Shown: positions 1-19,019 of the stretch, one piece after another
How positions within the stretch are numbered: the stretch's first letter is position 1
How the letters are laid out: each line of letters starts with the position of its first letter
NCBI GenBank assembly: GCA_009103225.1
Contig: RHPI01001517.1
Location: forward strand, 163,557 to 227,556
Direction of reading: 5' to 3'
DNA from: Chlorokybus atmophyticus
Lineage: Eukaryota; Streptophyta; Chlorokybophyceae; Chlorokybales; Chlorokybaceae
Length of the DNA: 64,000 nucleotides
Translations under genes and position numbers: made by a program
The notes under the pieces: model-generated
Database searches by the model: none
What the model saw: only the letters and a program-made list of their open reading frames with translations
Told to the model about the DNA's origin: nothing

Positions 1-794
1 GGGGGGGGGGGGGGGGGGGGAGGGCGGATGCGATGATGCGTGTGGGTGAAGGCGAGTGAGGAGGTCAGTTGGCATTCTCGGAACGTGAACACCAGCTGAA
101 GGGTGTGTGATGCGCGCTTGTTGTGTACAAATATGGGGCAGCTTCAGAAGAAACCCTAGCTAGCATACATGCTTAGAGGCAGCTACAGCATGCGAAGGTG
201 GAGAAGGTGCAGCATGATGCGGCCATGACGAGCCTGTGGACGACATCCTCGAGCGACGACAAGAGATGCCATAATAATATACATGCACGTGTGTATATAT
301 GCATATATATGTGTGTATATATACACATATGTGTATATAAGCATATACACATATGTGTATATAAGCACATTTACACAATTTATATATATGTAAATATATA
401 CAAGTATAAGTGTATACATATATGTAGATATATACATATGTATATATTTATATATATCTACACATATATGTACATTGATAAATAAAATCAAGTATTTAAT
501 GTGAGTGACATTGCATGCTCGCCACATGTATGATGCAACATGTCTTTACTTCACGAGGAGTTAAATCAATAGTCTTAATAAAAACCATTGAATTATATCG
601 TACATTATGCAGCATTGCAGCTCAGCGCTGCGACAAAAAGAGCAAGATCAATCACTATAAGAATGGTCCACGATTAATAGTGACGGATTGTGGTGGTGCA
701 TACACATGTTTGCGTAATGTTGGTATGTAAGTTTCATCGTGGAAGAGCATAAGCACAACCCTTCGAGTATGCTGGCTAGCAAGTTTAACTAGCC
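1..794. other. Non-coding left edge: poly-G run and TA-rich tract
   Basis: The first 20 bases are a G homopolymer, probably a sequencing or scaffold edge. From about 280 to 485 there is a TATA/TACA-rich alternating tract. Short open frames here consist of low-complexity Tyr/Ile/His/Cys codons and are not genes. Nothing else is recognisable. Confidence 0.6.
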
Positions 795-1375
795 TGTTTG
801 CATGCGACCCAACATTCTCGTATTGTCACGCATGCTTGCTTAACCCAACGTCAATATTTTAGCATCACACGCACTCATTGTGCATGGTGTGTGCAAGCTG
901 CATGCTTTCTATGTACTTGCTTATATGTGTACGTGCGCAACCCAACGTCGTTGTTTATGCAGCCTGCACTCATTGTGCATGATGTGTGCAAGCTGCGTGT
1001 TTTCTATGTACTTGCTTGTATGTGTACGAGTGCTTGCTCAACCTAACGTCATTTCAAAATCTTGCACTCTTTGTGCATGGTGTGTGCATGCTTGCTTAAC
1101 CCAACGTCTTTGTTCAGCAACCTGCACTCATTGTGCATGGTGTGTACAAGCTGCATGTTGTCTATGTAGTTGCGTTGGAGAGTGTGACTATAAGTGGGGT
1201 GTTGGTGAGTGGCCTCCGGAAAGAGGCTCACAGAAATTGGATTAGGCTGAACTCATTGGGCATGGTGTGTGCAAGCTGCATGTTTTTAAAGTAGTTGCGT
1301 CGGAGAGTGTGACTATAAGTGTGGTATTGGTGAGTGGCCTCCGGAAGGAGGCTCACAAAAATTGGATTAGGCTGC
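795..1375. repeat. Degenerate tandem repeats with a CATTGTGCATGGTGTGTGCA core
   Basis: A core of about 35 bp recurs near 870, 965, 1065, 1125 and 1248, each time followed by similar sequence ending in CAACCCAACGTC or similar. A longer unit of about 120 bp (1140-1250) is repeated at 1262-1375 and includes the outer part of the foldback arm described next. Local duplication is seen directly in the sequence. No coding function is apparent. Confidence 0.6.
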
Positions 1376-1856
1376 GGTGTGTAGATAACCCACGGTATTC
1401 TTTAGTAAAAGGCGAAAGAATAGTACGCCAGATGAGTCAACTACGCAGCGGATACTGTTTCCGGTATTTCTGTCTGTTTATGTAAGGCCGTTGCATGCTA
1501 GCTTGTCGCGCAGTGAACGCTGGCACATTAGCAGCGTCGTGTAAGCCGTCGGTTAGGCGTCGGCGCATCGACGGCGTACGCACGTCTCTGCCACAACTGT
1601 GAAGGAGTTTTCTCAGTCATACGATGGCCGAAAGCTGCACATCGACGGCGTTAACCGCAGCTGCGTGCCCAGCGTTCCGTGCCGGTAGAGGACGACGGCG
1701 GGGGTTTATGTTATGACTGTTTCCGCATTCCAGTTATCAGCTGCGTAGTTGACTCATCTGGCGTATTATTCTTTCGCCTTTTACTAAAGAATACCGTGGG
1801 TTATCTACACACCGCAGCCTATTCCAATTTTTGTGAGCCTCTATCCGGAGGCCACT
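1333..1856. mobile_element. Foldback (inverted-repeat) element with arms of about 118 bp
   Basis: Bases 1333-1450 and 1739-1856 are inverted copies of each other with only a few mismatches. Both start AGTGGCCTCCGGA and run through the same GGTGTGTAGATAACCCACGG segment. The roughly 290-bp centre has no open frame of note and contains a repeated CATCGACGGCGT motif. The structure fits a foldback or MITE-like element. No clear target-site duplication was found, so a simple inverted duplication remains possible. Confidence 0.6.
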
Positions 1857-2709
1857 CCCAACCCCCATCCCCACACGCACATACTACGTCATTACGTACA
1901 AATACATACATACCCACTCATCCACCCACTCACTCACAGTCTACGCACACACACCTCTGCGTACACACACGCACATACAGCCTCCTGCCCCCTTATTCAC
2001 TCTACACATGCGCACGCGCGTATCATTATGAGTAGTTAGCCTGCACACATAGGCCTCAGCCATAGCCGCAGCTTATAGCATGCATGTCTGCAAACGTGCC
2101 AGTAATACTTGTCACGAAGGAAACGATTATGTCAACAACTCTCATGCATATCAATAAAACAACTGTACGTGCCCAAGTGCAGGCACCCTGCCCATTGTGC
2201 ATGAATACGTGTTGAGTTACCACACGCTAGCCTACTCACTAGCAACAAAGGCTCACATGCTGTTAGACACCCGTCCAAAGCATGTATAGCAGTATCACAG
2301 CGGCCGGGAACACTGTCGACACAAAGGCGGGCCCAACATAGGATGCATGGTTGGCGGGTGGCGTGCAACCTGTCAGTACAGTTGCCACTTGAGTTGCTTC
2401 ACTAGCATGTCAAGTTACATGCATACGAGCATGTGAGCAGATGCGCGCAATCAGGTATGCACGAGTGTGCATCTGTGTGTACATGCGTGCATGCTTACAC
2501 GTGTGCACAAATCCATGCACATATGTGTGCGTGCGCGCGCGCGTGTGCGTGCATGCATGCCCTGCCCGTGTGCATGTGTACACGGTGTCTGCGTGCATAC
2601 TGTGCATGTACACACTGTGTCTGCGTGCATACACGTGCGCGTGCACACACGTGCGCGTGCACCAGTGCGTTTGCCTACATGTTTAAAAGCACCCCAACAC
2701 AAACCGCAC
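1857..2709. repeat. Intergenic DNA with alternating TG/CA/CG tracts
   Basis: 1860-2040 is CA-rich. 2430-2690 is a long alternating purine-pyrimidine tract of TGTG, TGCG and TGCA units. Six-frame translations give only Cys/Val/His/Arg low-complexity peptides. A further exon of the gene at 2710-3726 could lie here, but none could be identified. Confidence 0.5.
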
Positions 2710-3726
2710 CTTCGCAGTCAAAGCAGCCCGCAGCCCGCGACATGCGGTACCAGTCTTGCGCGGATCCCAACTCGAACGGCACATACGACACCAAGTCCTG
2801 CTCACACACAACCACACCATCACCACCAAACCACACCCAACACCACCAACTCCTGTCACCCAACACCAACAATCCCTCACCCCCGCAGGCAGCGAGCAGT
2901 TGAATCGCATCTCCCAACATCCCTCTCGTCCCAACGCAGTGTACGCGGTGTTGAGGGCGCGCGAGCACTCCGGCGCGCAACCTCTCAGTGCCAACGAAGA
3001 AGGTGGGGATGTGGTTGTGAGGGTTGTGGCAGCCATCTGAATCAAAGCGGCTTGGAAGGCGCACTGGGGAGAGGGGGACAAGGGAGGGGTGAGTACATAC
3101 ACGCATACAGCGAAAATGTAGTTGTGTGTGCGCACGCGCGCGCGCATGCATGTGCACAGGTCAGTGTACAATTACTAACTAAACTTGTGGCGTGACTGTC
3201 TTTGTTGTCTGACATCGACTACACATTCGCTGAAGGCCAATCACGTAATGATGACACTGCTACTGCTGTGTCATTCTTGCTGTGTCATAAGACTGATGCC
3301 ACGTGTTACTGTTGTTCTCTGCGTGTTTTCTGATGATCACGAACAATTATCGAGGTAGCTGCAAGAGTCCAGTCCACTGAACAAGAAGCTTATGACGCTG
3401 AACTGGCGTCTGATTTGAAGGCGAAGTCTGCCTACACTATAATGCACAGTCATGTTGTACACAACAACTCTTCCTCCTTCTCTCTCTCTCTCTCTCGCAT
3501 GCTCTTAGAGGAAATCACCCACCCACCCACCCACACCCACACATCCACCCACCTCATACACCAAGTTTTGGCATGCGGCTGCCCCACACCGCTCCATCCT
3601 GGCCTGCTCTTCGTTGTCGTGATTGCTATCCGCCTTCACTCCCAGCACCGCCGTAGCGACCGCCACCACAAGCACCAGCGCAACCTGACATCGTACTGAT
3701 GGGGTCGCCCTCCTTCGTAACGCCAT
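2710..3726 (-). CDS. Possible secreted Cys-rich protein, three exons, 3' end unresolved
   Basis: Three minus-strand blocks fit together in phase: 3562-3726, 2881-3063 and 2710-2797. Block 1 starts with ATG and encodes a typical signal peptide (MALRRR, then a hydrophobic stretch of Val/Ala/Leu, then a VKA|DS cleavage-like site). Block 2 follows a good pyrimidine-rich acceptor and is rich in Cys; block 3 also ends in a CxxC-like pattern. Phases are 0, 0 and 1, and each junction has GT...AG. No family is recognised. The next exon after 2710 was not found, so the protein is incomplete as given. It could be a chance combination; the signal peptide is the strongest element. Confidence 0.35.
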
Positions 3727-5556
3727 GCCGCCGCTGGCACAGGAGGAAGAGGCGGCGGCGGTTGCGGTGGAGGAGAAGGAGGAGGAGAAGGAGAAGGAGA
3801 AGGAGGACAGAAGTGGCTTCTGGTGTAACTGGCACCGGAAGCCAGCCTTCCTGTCGGTTGGTTGTGAGCGAGTTTGTTAGCGAGGAATGTGGCTGTGAAA
3901 GGCATGACCGTTCTGGTTGCGAGATTTTCAGATAGCGATTGTGGCACTGCTTATCTACTGAGGGTTAGCGACTTTCGCAGGTCACGTGATGGTCGACACA
4001 CAGTTGAGCGCACAGCATTGTGCCAATGAGCATGGGCTGTGCACACTCATATATTATCAGTTACATGGCCAATTTGCACTCAGTCAAAACTTGCAGTTTA
4101 AAGCTGGTGGCCAATGGCATCCGGTATTGGTACACACTATTCAGCCCTTCATTGTACAGGCCGGTCATGAGCTAATGTGCGTTGAGGTGACAGAGCAAAT
4201 GACGAAGGATATAATGAATAAAGTAAAACATCAAAGTAGGCAGTCTGTTGCCGTTGAACAACATATGATGTTTACGGGTTCATATCCGCTGTACTGTTGA
4301 TTATGTAATGAACACGATGCGTCCATTCATGTGTGGTATCCAAGAGCATCAAGTCAAATAACGTCCATGCTAATTGAAACCTTATGAGGTTCAGCGTCAA
4401 CGCTTGAGAAATATGTTAATTGTGTTCAAACTTTGCATAAGGCCACGTTTATGTTTCCCACCACCATTGTATCATTAATCGAGGTCGTGTGTACAAACTT
4501 CAACGGTGAAAGTTAATGCGGCATTGAATTGCGTCATCAACATGCCGCGCACATAATTGACTATAAGGTTGCAATAAGCGTTAGAGAGCAATGCAACACA
4601 TACACATGGAGCATATAAGAGCTACGCTAGACACGCTCACAAAAAGTGCAAGATGCAAATACACTCAAGAAAAAAACGCAACAGAGCAAATAAGTAGAAT
4701 GGAGACCAAGCCAGTGCTTTATACAACACCTAAAGTAAGGACACACCCCTAGGACCCTATTAAAACTCTACACCCTTAAGCCGTCACAAGAGCACCATGT
4801 TGTTGTTGCATACGATGAGTGTAACCACCTGCAGAGCGCACAGACGCTCACGGACATATGTAACGCACACCGTATGCATCCCCTGACAGGTTTGAAGGAT
4901 TGATGTTGAGCAAGAATCAGACTCATATCCATTCGTGATAGCGCTGCCCACCGCACAACGCTTACATGCTTGTACGACAAACGGGAACGGTGAGTAGAGT
5001 AGCAAGGTGGGTAGCATAGCCCAGTGGTGGATCATGTAAGATGCAGTGCATGTGCTTGTCATGAATGACACCCCATGCTTTGTTGAATCACACCCTATGC
5101 ATGCAGCATAAGTGGCATACGATCTCTTGTACAGTGTAAGGGTTCAAGTGTTCCTGGCTTTGATTGGCTCGGCATCATATGCACGCACGGACACACAGCA
5201 CACAAACAGCCACAGGACATAGCACACACACGCAGCATGTACAACACGCTGACTCACATACACGGCATGCAGCACACATAATTGCAAGCAACACCGTCAC
5301 ACGCAGCACACAGCGCACACGCAAACACAACACACCTACTCCCACCCAACCACTACACTTACACTACAACAACTCTACCTTAAGCATTTGCACTATCACA
5401 AGCTCACAACTTATTAAATCAAAGGGCTTACATAAAGTGGAAAGCCTCTCTATTCCACAACGAGGAACTGTACATTCATGTGGAAAACACCCGCAACACA
5501 CTCGCATTCACGTCCACACACCCCCACCCATATCTGCTTTCCCAACTCAACACCCC
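3727..5556. other. Intergenic; CT and GGA/GAA microsatellites, no supported gene
   Basis: 3765-3812 is a GGA/GAA repeat upstream of the preceding gene; a short CT run lies inside that gene's first intron near 3478-3497. A 104-codon plus-strand frame at 3986-4300 is not low-complexity but matches nothing I recognise and has no splice or context support. 5180-5360 is CA-rich. A TTACA at 5428-5432 (TGTAA on the minus strand) lies about 125 bp past the amidase stop and may be its poly(A) signal. Confidence 0.5.
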
Positions 5557-8374
5557 TCAATGCCCATTGGCCACCCCATTCGACAACACCCCGTTCGACT
5601 CCGCCACCTGCTTCTTCCTGTTCCCGACCCACAACGCGGACTGAGGCGGTGGCGCGGGAGACGTGCCTGACGCGGCTGAGGGATCATCCGCATCCCGTGT
5701 CAAGAGCTCGGATATGCGCTTGGCAGCCTACACGGACATTGCATGTGTTATACACATGTCCACACGAATACATGGATACACATATACCAGCACGTCATGC
5801 ATGCTGCCTTTACACTTGCATCCGTGCGCGTGATGACTTCTGCGCGTATGTTGCATGCCGTGACAGCTGGACAGCCTATAGACTTGGACCGCATGTTCGT
5901 GCGTGCGTGTGCACGATTGTGTAGTGCTCATAGTGTGCCCACATAGGTTGTTCCAACACACAATTTTCACCTCGTTGAGGCTCACCTCTGGCTCTTTGAC
6001 CCACGTGTGGTAGAACTTGAGTGGGCACGCGGCGAGACCGCCCGGCTCGGAGGTGTACCCGCGGTGCGTGAGGTTGTAGAGGTGGTTCTCGGCGGTCCAG
6101 TTGCGACGCGCATCGCGCAACGCCGTCAAGCTCAAGGTGGCATACCTAGGAGGAAACATGTGTTATGTTGGGACAGTATCTCATGCAGTCACACGCACAC
6201 ACGCACATCCACTGTTGCACAAGCACACTGACACACAAAGATACATGCGCGCGCACGCACACGCACGCTACTTAGCCCTGCGCACACGTACACGTGCGCG
6301 CATGCACAGAGACACGCAATCGTGTAGCCATACACGTACACCATCCGCTTGCACCCATAATGCACGCACCCACGCGCACACATACTTGCACACGCACGCG
6401 AATTCACAAGCATTCTGTTTCACAAAGACATACATACATCACACTTACGTGCACGCATTCTCGTCCGAGCCAGCTTCAGCAAGCACGCTCCCGTCGAAGT
6501 CCACGATGTTGCTGTGTCCAAAGTACGAGTACGCCAGGTCGGACCCCGTCATGTTGGCCACCGCGAAATAACACGTGTTCTCCCAGGCGCGGACGCGGGA
6601 GATGAGGCGCTGCTGCTCCACGGAGGGGTACATGTAGCCCTGAGTGGGGGGTGAGTATGGAGGTGTGAGTGGAGTGGAGATGCATTGACACAAATCTACT
6701 CTTCCTTACTTGGATGCGGACGATGAGCTCTGCGCCTTGCATGGCGATGTCGCGGACGAGTTCGGGCATGTTGCAGTCGTAACAGATGGTCCCGCCTGCG
6801 CACACGTGCGCGCTTGTGTGTGCGTGTGTGTGTGCGCGCGCGAGAGCGCGCGCATGTAAGTTTATGCTTGTGCACGTTCATGTAATTACGTATGTAAATG
6901 CGTGTGTACTTGTTTGTACGCGTGCACTGGGCTGCTTGTTCAACTGGTAGTGTACGACCCAACATACACACCAGTCGCATGTGTATATGGGTCCTGCATG
7001 CTTTCAGACTGTGCGCTTGCTTGCTTACCTATGATGATTCCCTTTGGTCCCTCGCACACGCTTGTGCTGTTGCCTGCAGTCCAGGGCTCCTTAGGCACCC
7101 ACGGAAACACCTTGCGGTATCTGGATGTGCGCAGGTGGTTCATAGCATGATCAAGATTAAATATTGAAACACAAAACTGTATGCGCGTGTGTGTGCGCAG
7201 GTACGCAAGTCCGCACACATGCACGCGCGCACGCACCATTTTGCACGCGCACACATGCACACGGACAAGCATACGGCCAAGCCTGCGCACACAGGCCGCA
7301 CATACACACATGCACGTACACGCGACAATTAAAAACCGACACTGCGATACAGACATTGACTCACGTGTACACGTGTTCGCCCTTGTCGTCGATCATCACC
7401 AGCGTGTTGTACGGGTTCTTGCCTTCCGGGTGCGCTTCACCAGTGAGGCTGAATATGCCCCAGACCTGACCACACACAGGTGCTGTTCACCCCACTCACG
7501 CACACGCACACGCACACGCACGCATACAGATTCTCAACATGCCCTGTACCTTGTTGTCTGCGCATGCCTGGCTGAAGATGCGCATCTCCTGGCCGTCGAG
7601 TGTTGTGGTGAAGTCCGCCCATTTGAACGGGTGGAAGCCCTGACAAACACTTATCAGCAGCTGTGTTGGGTGTATGATCAACTTCAGAAGTCGGGCTGCA
7701 CACACGCATGCGCACACGCAATGTGCACATAACACACATGCTCATGCACGCGCACACGTACACAGTCACTCAGTTGTACGCATACGCACACTCGCAAATT
7801 GCGCGCCCACAAGCACACGCAGACACTTACGGGTCCACCCGTATATGCACTGGTCCGCATGTGCGCACGCAAGCTGCGTCACTCACCTGCGTGGAGTACT
7901 CTGGGAAGATGATGAGGTCCAAGCCAGGATAGGCACGCTTCGCGCACGCCACCTGTTTGGGAGGGTGAGGTTGTTGTTCCAATGAGCCTCGCACACATCT
8001 TGTACGCGATGCAATGTGCACACTGTCTTGGTAATACCACCATCATCCGATACCATGCATGCATGGCTGCTCCACTTAACAAGGTAAGAACATCAATTAA
8101 ACACTCGGCCTGAGTCGGGCACTCGCCTCACCTTGCTGGCAATGCTGTGGCAATTGGCTATCACATCCTCTTTGGACTCGCACACAGGCACTTTGTAGTT
8201 CACCTGCATGCAAATAATGCACACACAGAGGTCACTGACTCACTCACTCACTCACCCACATCAAGCGCATAAGACAGGTTTCAGCACACTTGGTCTGATG
8301 AGTCACAGCTTGCGCTCTCTTACCACGGCGACGCCGACGGCGTCCGCTGAGGAGGAGATGGACCCGATCGGCAT
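5557..8374 (-). CDS. Aliphatic amidase (nitrilase superfamily), 10 exons
   Basis: Hydrolyses short aliphatic amides (or formamide) to the acid plus ammonia, presumably in nitrogen scavenging. Exons, all on the minus strand with matching phases: 8324-8374, 8132-8203, 7887-7952, 7550-7639, 7365-7465, 7029-7120, 6710-6795, 6449-6639, 5971-6145, 5557-5727. The product is 364 aa; bacterial AmiE is about 346. The predicted catalytic residues are present: Glu59 in FPEYS, Lys130 in YRKVFPW, Glu138 in PKEPW and Cys162 in GTICYDC. The AmiE-type blocks [13 protein letters not shown] and [10 protein letters not shown] follow in order, so it is closer to aliphatic amidase/formamidase than to plant nitrilases. 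The start ATG is followed by a residue order like the AmiE N-terminus, with no transit peptide. The last 56 residues after [11 protein letters not shown] are poorly conserved. Most introns carry TG/CA tracts. Substrate choice between amides and formamide cannot be told from the sequence. Confidence 0.9.
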
Positions 8375-8951
8375 GGAGGACAAGGACGATGACCAGGACA
8401 ACGACTACGAAGACGGCGGCGGCGAGGACGGTGAGGACGGCGAGGATGCTGACGGCAGGAACGGCAGTGACAAACACTTCAAGGCAGGAGCTTGTTGAAG
8501 CTTACGTTGTTCTACTAACGTGCTCTGAAGGATACTACCGTAATTATTAGACCATCCAGCAAGCAGAGGCGACGTACGTTAGCTTGCAGAAACGTGATAA
8601 AGGTTTTATTACGAGTATTGCGAGCTCGAAAGGGCACAGTGCTGTTGTCGTCTGCGCAGTCTGGGCAAACACACAAGGCACCTCGTAGAGTAGAACGACT
8701 CTACTCAGACGCAAGGACTTCAAGTCGGGTTTCAGCGTGCACAAGCCTCGGCGTTGGCGGCTTCCACCCACAGCGTTAGAAGATGTGGCTTCACGGTAGT
8801 GATGATGAGCTGTGTACCGTGCGGTGATAGTCGAGTCGATATGCTTTTTGTGTAACACTAATGACTTTTACTTCACTTTGAGCTCTGGCGAGCTAATCCG
8901 TCGTCGCAATCCAGTCTTGCTGTGCATTAATTCATGTCGGATGTCTGTTGA

Positions 8952-9005
<54 letters not shown>

Positions 9006-9006
9006 N

Positions 9007-9042
<36 letters not shown>

Positions 9043-9109
9043 CTCCCACTTCCCACACATGCACCCCAACCTCCACAACTTTTACTCCAAACACGCCCCA
9101 CCATCCCTC
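8375..9109. repeat. Intergenic with (GA)n microsatellite at 8954-9039
   Basis: The spacer lies between the 5' end of the amidase gene and the 3' end of the coiled-coil gene, both on the minus strand, so it should hold the amidase promoter and the other gene's 3' UTR. A pure GA run at 8954-9039 contains one N at 9006. An Asp/Gly/Glu-coding frame at 8340-8460 is low complexity. No conserved promoter element was recognised. Confidence 0.6.
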
Positions 9110-15492
<6,383 letters not shown>

Positions 15493-16613
15493 TGTTGGGG
15501 AGTCTGAATAGATCAGATTGCAATAGGGGTATGGCTGGTGGTGGTGTGGCTAGGGGATCTGACTAGAGATCAGTGTGTTGGTCTAACTCGTGATGTGCTC
15601 CAGGCGTAGTCAGTCAGTGAAGGAGTCTTGGGGATAGCCGCTTGTAGCAACGCTACGGCGCAGGAGTCAAGTGAAGTGTTTTCTTTCTGTCTGTTTTATC
15701 TCTTTTGATATCGCGTCGACAAGGTATAGATCAGCAGCACATACTACCTGTGCTGCTGATCTGTGCGTTATCAGTGCATTCTAACCACACTACTGACTAG
15801 TACATTGGTAGGTCTGATTGTGAGCACGCACAACAACACACAGCGCTGCGTCTATCTAGCCGTGGGTGACGTGGCCTAGTTCGGACGGACTCCCCAGTCT
15901 GGCCTACTCTAGGCCTGATCCCATGCCTGGCCTGGCCTGGCCTGGCCTGGCCTCGTATGATATCAGCAACTCGCACAGTACTACTTGCCGTTTTAGGTCA
16001 GATGCTGCCAAGCAAGGCTGAATCACGTGACTGTGAACACTCGTCCCAAGTCGCCGCATACCAGTTTCCGACTACGGCAGTATATGCGGCAGCCCGGGGT
16101 GCTTCGCCATGCACATGTCGTTGGCAGCGGCGGGTGACGGCGACGGCGACGGCGGCGTAGGCGATATTGGATTACCAAGTAGCCTAAAGAGCTGTTTGTG
16201 ATGTCGAATGGAAAGCGCCGGTCCGCATGTTGTCCTGCTGCTGATAAGGTGTGAGCGATAGTCTTTCTGTTGTGCACAGGTGTGTATGATTCCATGCTTG
16301 CTGCAATCTGCATGGTAGTCATGTCTGACATGTAATTTTTCTACCAGTTCAAGCCTCTCATGCTGGGGTTTTTTTTCCCAAGTGCACGGGCATGACACAA
16401 CAACAGGTGCACTTGAGCTGTTCGCTTTGACCTGCCAAGATTTTCTCATGCGCTGTGCAGCACACATGCACTTTGGGGAAGGTAGTAAATGTTCTTACAA
16501 GCAATTCACATTTCTCCCCCTGTGCAGGAGAGGAGCAGAAAGCATTGTGACTGACATAAGCAAGGGATTGAGAGAGTGTTGATACGACAGCAACACAACA
16601 GCAATAACAAACA
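15493..16613. promoter_or_regulatory. Divergent intergenic region of about 1.1 kb
   Basis: Lies head-to-head between the coiled-coil gene (minus) and the glycosyltransferase gene (plus), so it should hold both promoters. A CTGGC pentamer repeat occurs at 15925-15952 and a GGCGAC repeat at about 16134-16156. No TATA box or known motif was identified with confidence. Confidence 0.45.
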
Positions 16614-18252
16614 ATGCACCACAACAAACAAAAAGCTCACTCGCGCACCCTTTCCCTTTACAAGCACTGGCCTGCTCTTATAGCCCTGGCAGGCGCATTT
16701 ACTCTTGGCTTCATACTTGGCGGTGGCACGATATCCACACCATCTAGCGCTCTATCTCTATCCTCCCTCCCTCCTCCTACACACGGCAGAACTATCATTG
16801 ATGACAGCGCCACCGCCGATATCACCGACCCGGCACTGGCCCATGCCTTGGAAAAATATGCATCAGATGGCAGGGAGATTATGTTGGCTTTGGCTGACGG
16901 GGTGATGTTGTGTCGGAACGCCACGTTGTGTTGGTGGAACGGAGGCAATATATTAGCCACGTGGGTCGAGGAGGTGAAGAGGGTGGGTGTGGGGAATTAT
17001 GTTGTCGCGGTGTTGGATGATGAGACAGAGAGGTATTGCAAACAAGAAGGGGTAAATTATTTTAGAGCGAAGGTGGAGATACCCGCCTCGCAGAAGGGAA
17101 CGCACCCAGCTAATAGAGTGTCTACGGTGAAGTATTCGCTCCTGACTCAGGTATATATGCTTGTTGAATGCACCAGTCATCTGTGAAGTAGGTGCGTGTG
17201 CATGCATGTGCGTGTCCACGCTTGCGTGCTGAACAGTCTCAAGCCTCTATGTACATGTGTGTGCGTATGTGTGTGCGTGTGCGCGCGCGTATGCGGGTGG
17301 GTGGGCGGGCGTTTTTCGTTTTCTTGTTAACATGTTTGCGTGCAGATGCTGCAACTTGGGTACTCTGTCCTGTTGGTGGACATGGACCTGGTCTTCTTCA
17401 AGGTACTCTCTCAAATCATGTAGTTGGCAATATTACTCTCGGTGCCGATGTTGTTGTTGTTGCTACTGTTGCAGAATCCGTTTGAGTACCTGCATCGAGA
17501 TGCGGACGTGGAGGTGCAGACGGACGGTTTTGACGGCGTGGCGTATGGTGCTGTGGATGGCATCACCGATAAGACAATGGGATGGGGAGGTGGCGGCCTC
17601 TTCATCAAGACCTTCACGTAAGCAGTGCACGTTGTAGTTAACATCATCGTTGTCATGTTGTCATTTCGTCATCATCATCATCAGCAGCAGCAGCCAACCT
17701 AGTAATGGTTGGTTGTCTCAGGGTCAATGTTGGTTGCATGTTTGTGCGACCCACTGCGCCGGCGCTCTCACTTGTCCAAAGAGTAGCAAAGCGCCTGTCT
17801 GAGCGCCCTGCTTGGGACCAACAGGTGAACCGTGATCTAGATTGCATCATGTTCAATGCTTTGTTATCAATGCACTTTCTCTTCATAGGTGTTCAATGAG
17901 ATCCTTATGTTTCCCTCCCATGGCGAGTACGCCTCCCCCGGTGCTAGTCTTCGAGTACTTGACTACATGCTGTTCATGAACTCAAAGATCTATTTTCGCA
18001 CTCTTCGCGGGCGTTTTCTTCCTGCAGCCACCGCTCCCGAAACCCAACCACCTGTCATGGTAAGTAGTGACGACTATGAAGGTGTTCGATGGTCGCTTTG
18101 TTGTGTTGATGATGTGTATGTGTGCTTAGGTGCATATGAACTACCATCCCGACAAGCACAAGAGGATGTTGTGTCTCATAGATAGGTACGTGCATGGCAA
18201 AGTAGATGCCTGCGACAACTTTCCGGGAGGGTCAGAGCCCGGGACGCGATAG
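16614..18252 (+). CDS. GT77-like nucleotide-sugar glycosyltransferase (RRA/XEG113 arabinosyltransferase type)
   Basis: Probably a Golgi type II membrane glycosyltransferase that adds arabinose or galactose to cell-wall hydroxyproline-rich glycoproteins. Exons: 16614-17150, 17346-17402, 17475-17617, 17722-17824, 17889-18059, 18130-18252; all phases match; 377 aa. A signal-anchor helix lies at about residues 20-37. The nucleotide-sugar binding DxD is DMD at 191-193, in a [17 protein letters not shown] context shared with the plant RRA and XEG113 families (Nucleotid_trans domain). It is followed by the family's VEVQTDG, AWDQQVFNE, FMNSK and HMNYHPDK blocks in the usual order, and the protein ends soon after the [14 protein letters not shown] segment as in that family. 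The ATG is the first in frame and directly precedes the anchor. The donor sugar and acceptor are inferred from the family only. Confidence 0.9.
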
Positions 18253-18699
18253 TGATAATACAAGTCATGAAATGGAGTGACACGTGTATGTTTCGTTTTG
18301 CATGTGTTGCAAATGGTTTTACAAATAAGAACTCGTTGTGTGTGTATTGCATCATTTGTCAGTATTAAAACTTTGAATAGTGTTTGAATTGCTACCCAAT
18401 GGTCCTTGCAGCATGCGCGTTCCTGTACAATTGTTCACAATATACATTCAACAGCATAGTGCATGCAAAGTAGATAAAGAGTATGCAAATTAGCATGGCA
18501 AGTTCTACAATTTGGTTGGGGGGTGCAGCTGTCAACTTCTTAAACATAACTCAAGCTACTTAACCCACCACTACACTATGTGTGCACGCATATGCGTGCA
18601 GTAGTGGAAGCAAGGTGAGGCTAAGGACATGGACAAGTGGACCACTTGCAGCGTTGGAGGCAGCGCGCGTGAGTCCCACTGCTGCTTGGCGCCCCCCCC

Positions 18700-19019
18700 N
18701 NNNNNNNNNNNNNNNNNNNNNNNNNNNNNNNNNNNNNNNNNNNNNNNNNNNNNNNNNNNNNNNNNNNNNNNNNNNNNNNNNNNNNNNNNNNNNNNNNNNN
18801 NNNNNNNNNNNNNNNNNNNNNNNNNNNNNNNNNNNNNNNNNNNNNNNNNNNNNNNNNNNNNNNNNNNNNNNNNNNNNNNNNNNNNNNNNNNNNNNNNNNN
18901 NNNNNNNNNNNNNNNNNNNNNNNNNNNNNNNNNNNNNNNNNNNNNNNNNNNNNNNNNNNNNNNNNNNNNNNNNNNNNNNNNNNNNNNNNNNNNNNNNNNN
19001 NNNNNNNNNNNNNNNNNNN
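18700..19019. other. Assembly gap of 320 N
   Basis: Continuous N between two C-rich ends (GCCCCCCCC on the left, CCCC on the right). Confidence 0.99.

Noticed and set aside
2881-3040. Plus-strand frame NRISQHPSRPNAVYAVL resembling a dymeclin/HID1-like helix
   Set aside because: Short, no partner exons on the plus strand, and the minus strand has better splice sites in consistent phase across three blocks.
2433-3195. Long overlapping frames of Cys/His/Val-rich peptides across TG/CA tracts
   Set aside because: All six frames stay open because of dinucleotide repetition; the peptides are low complexity with no start or splice logic.
3986-4300. 104-codon plus-strand ORF
   Set aside because: Not low complexity, but without recognisable domains, splice partners or neighbours; length alone is not evidence here.
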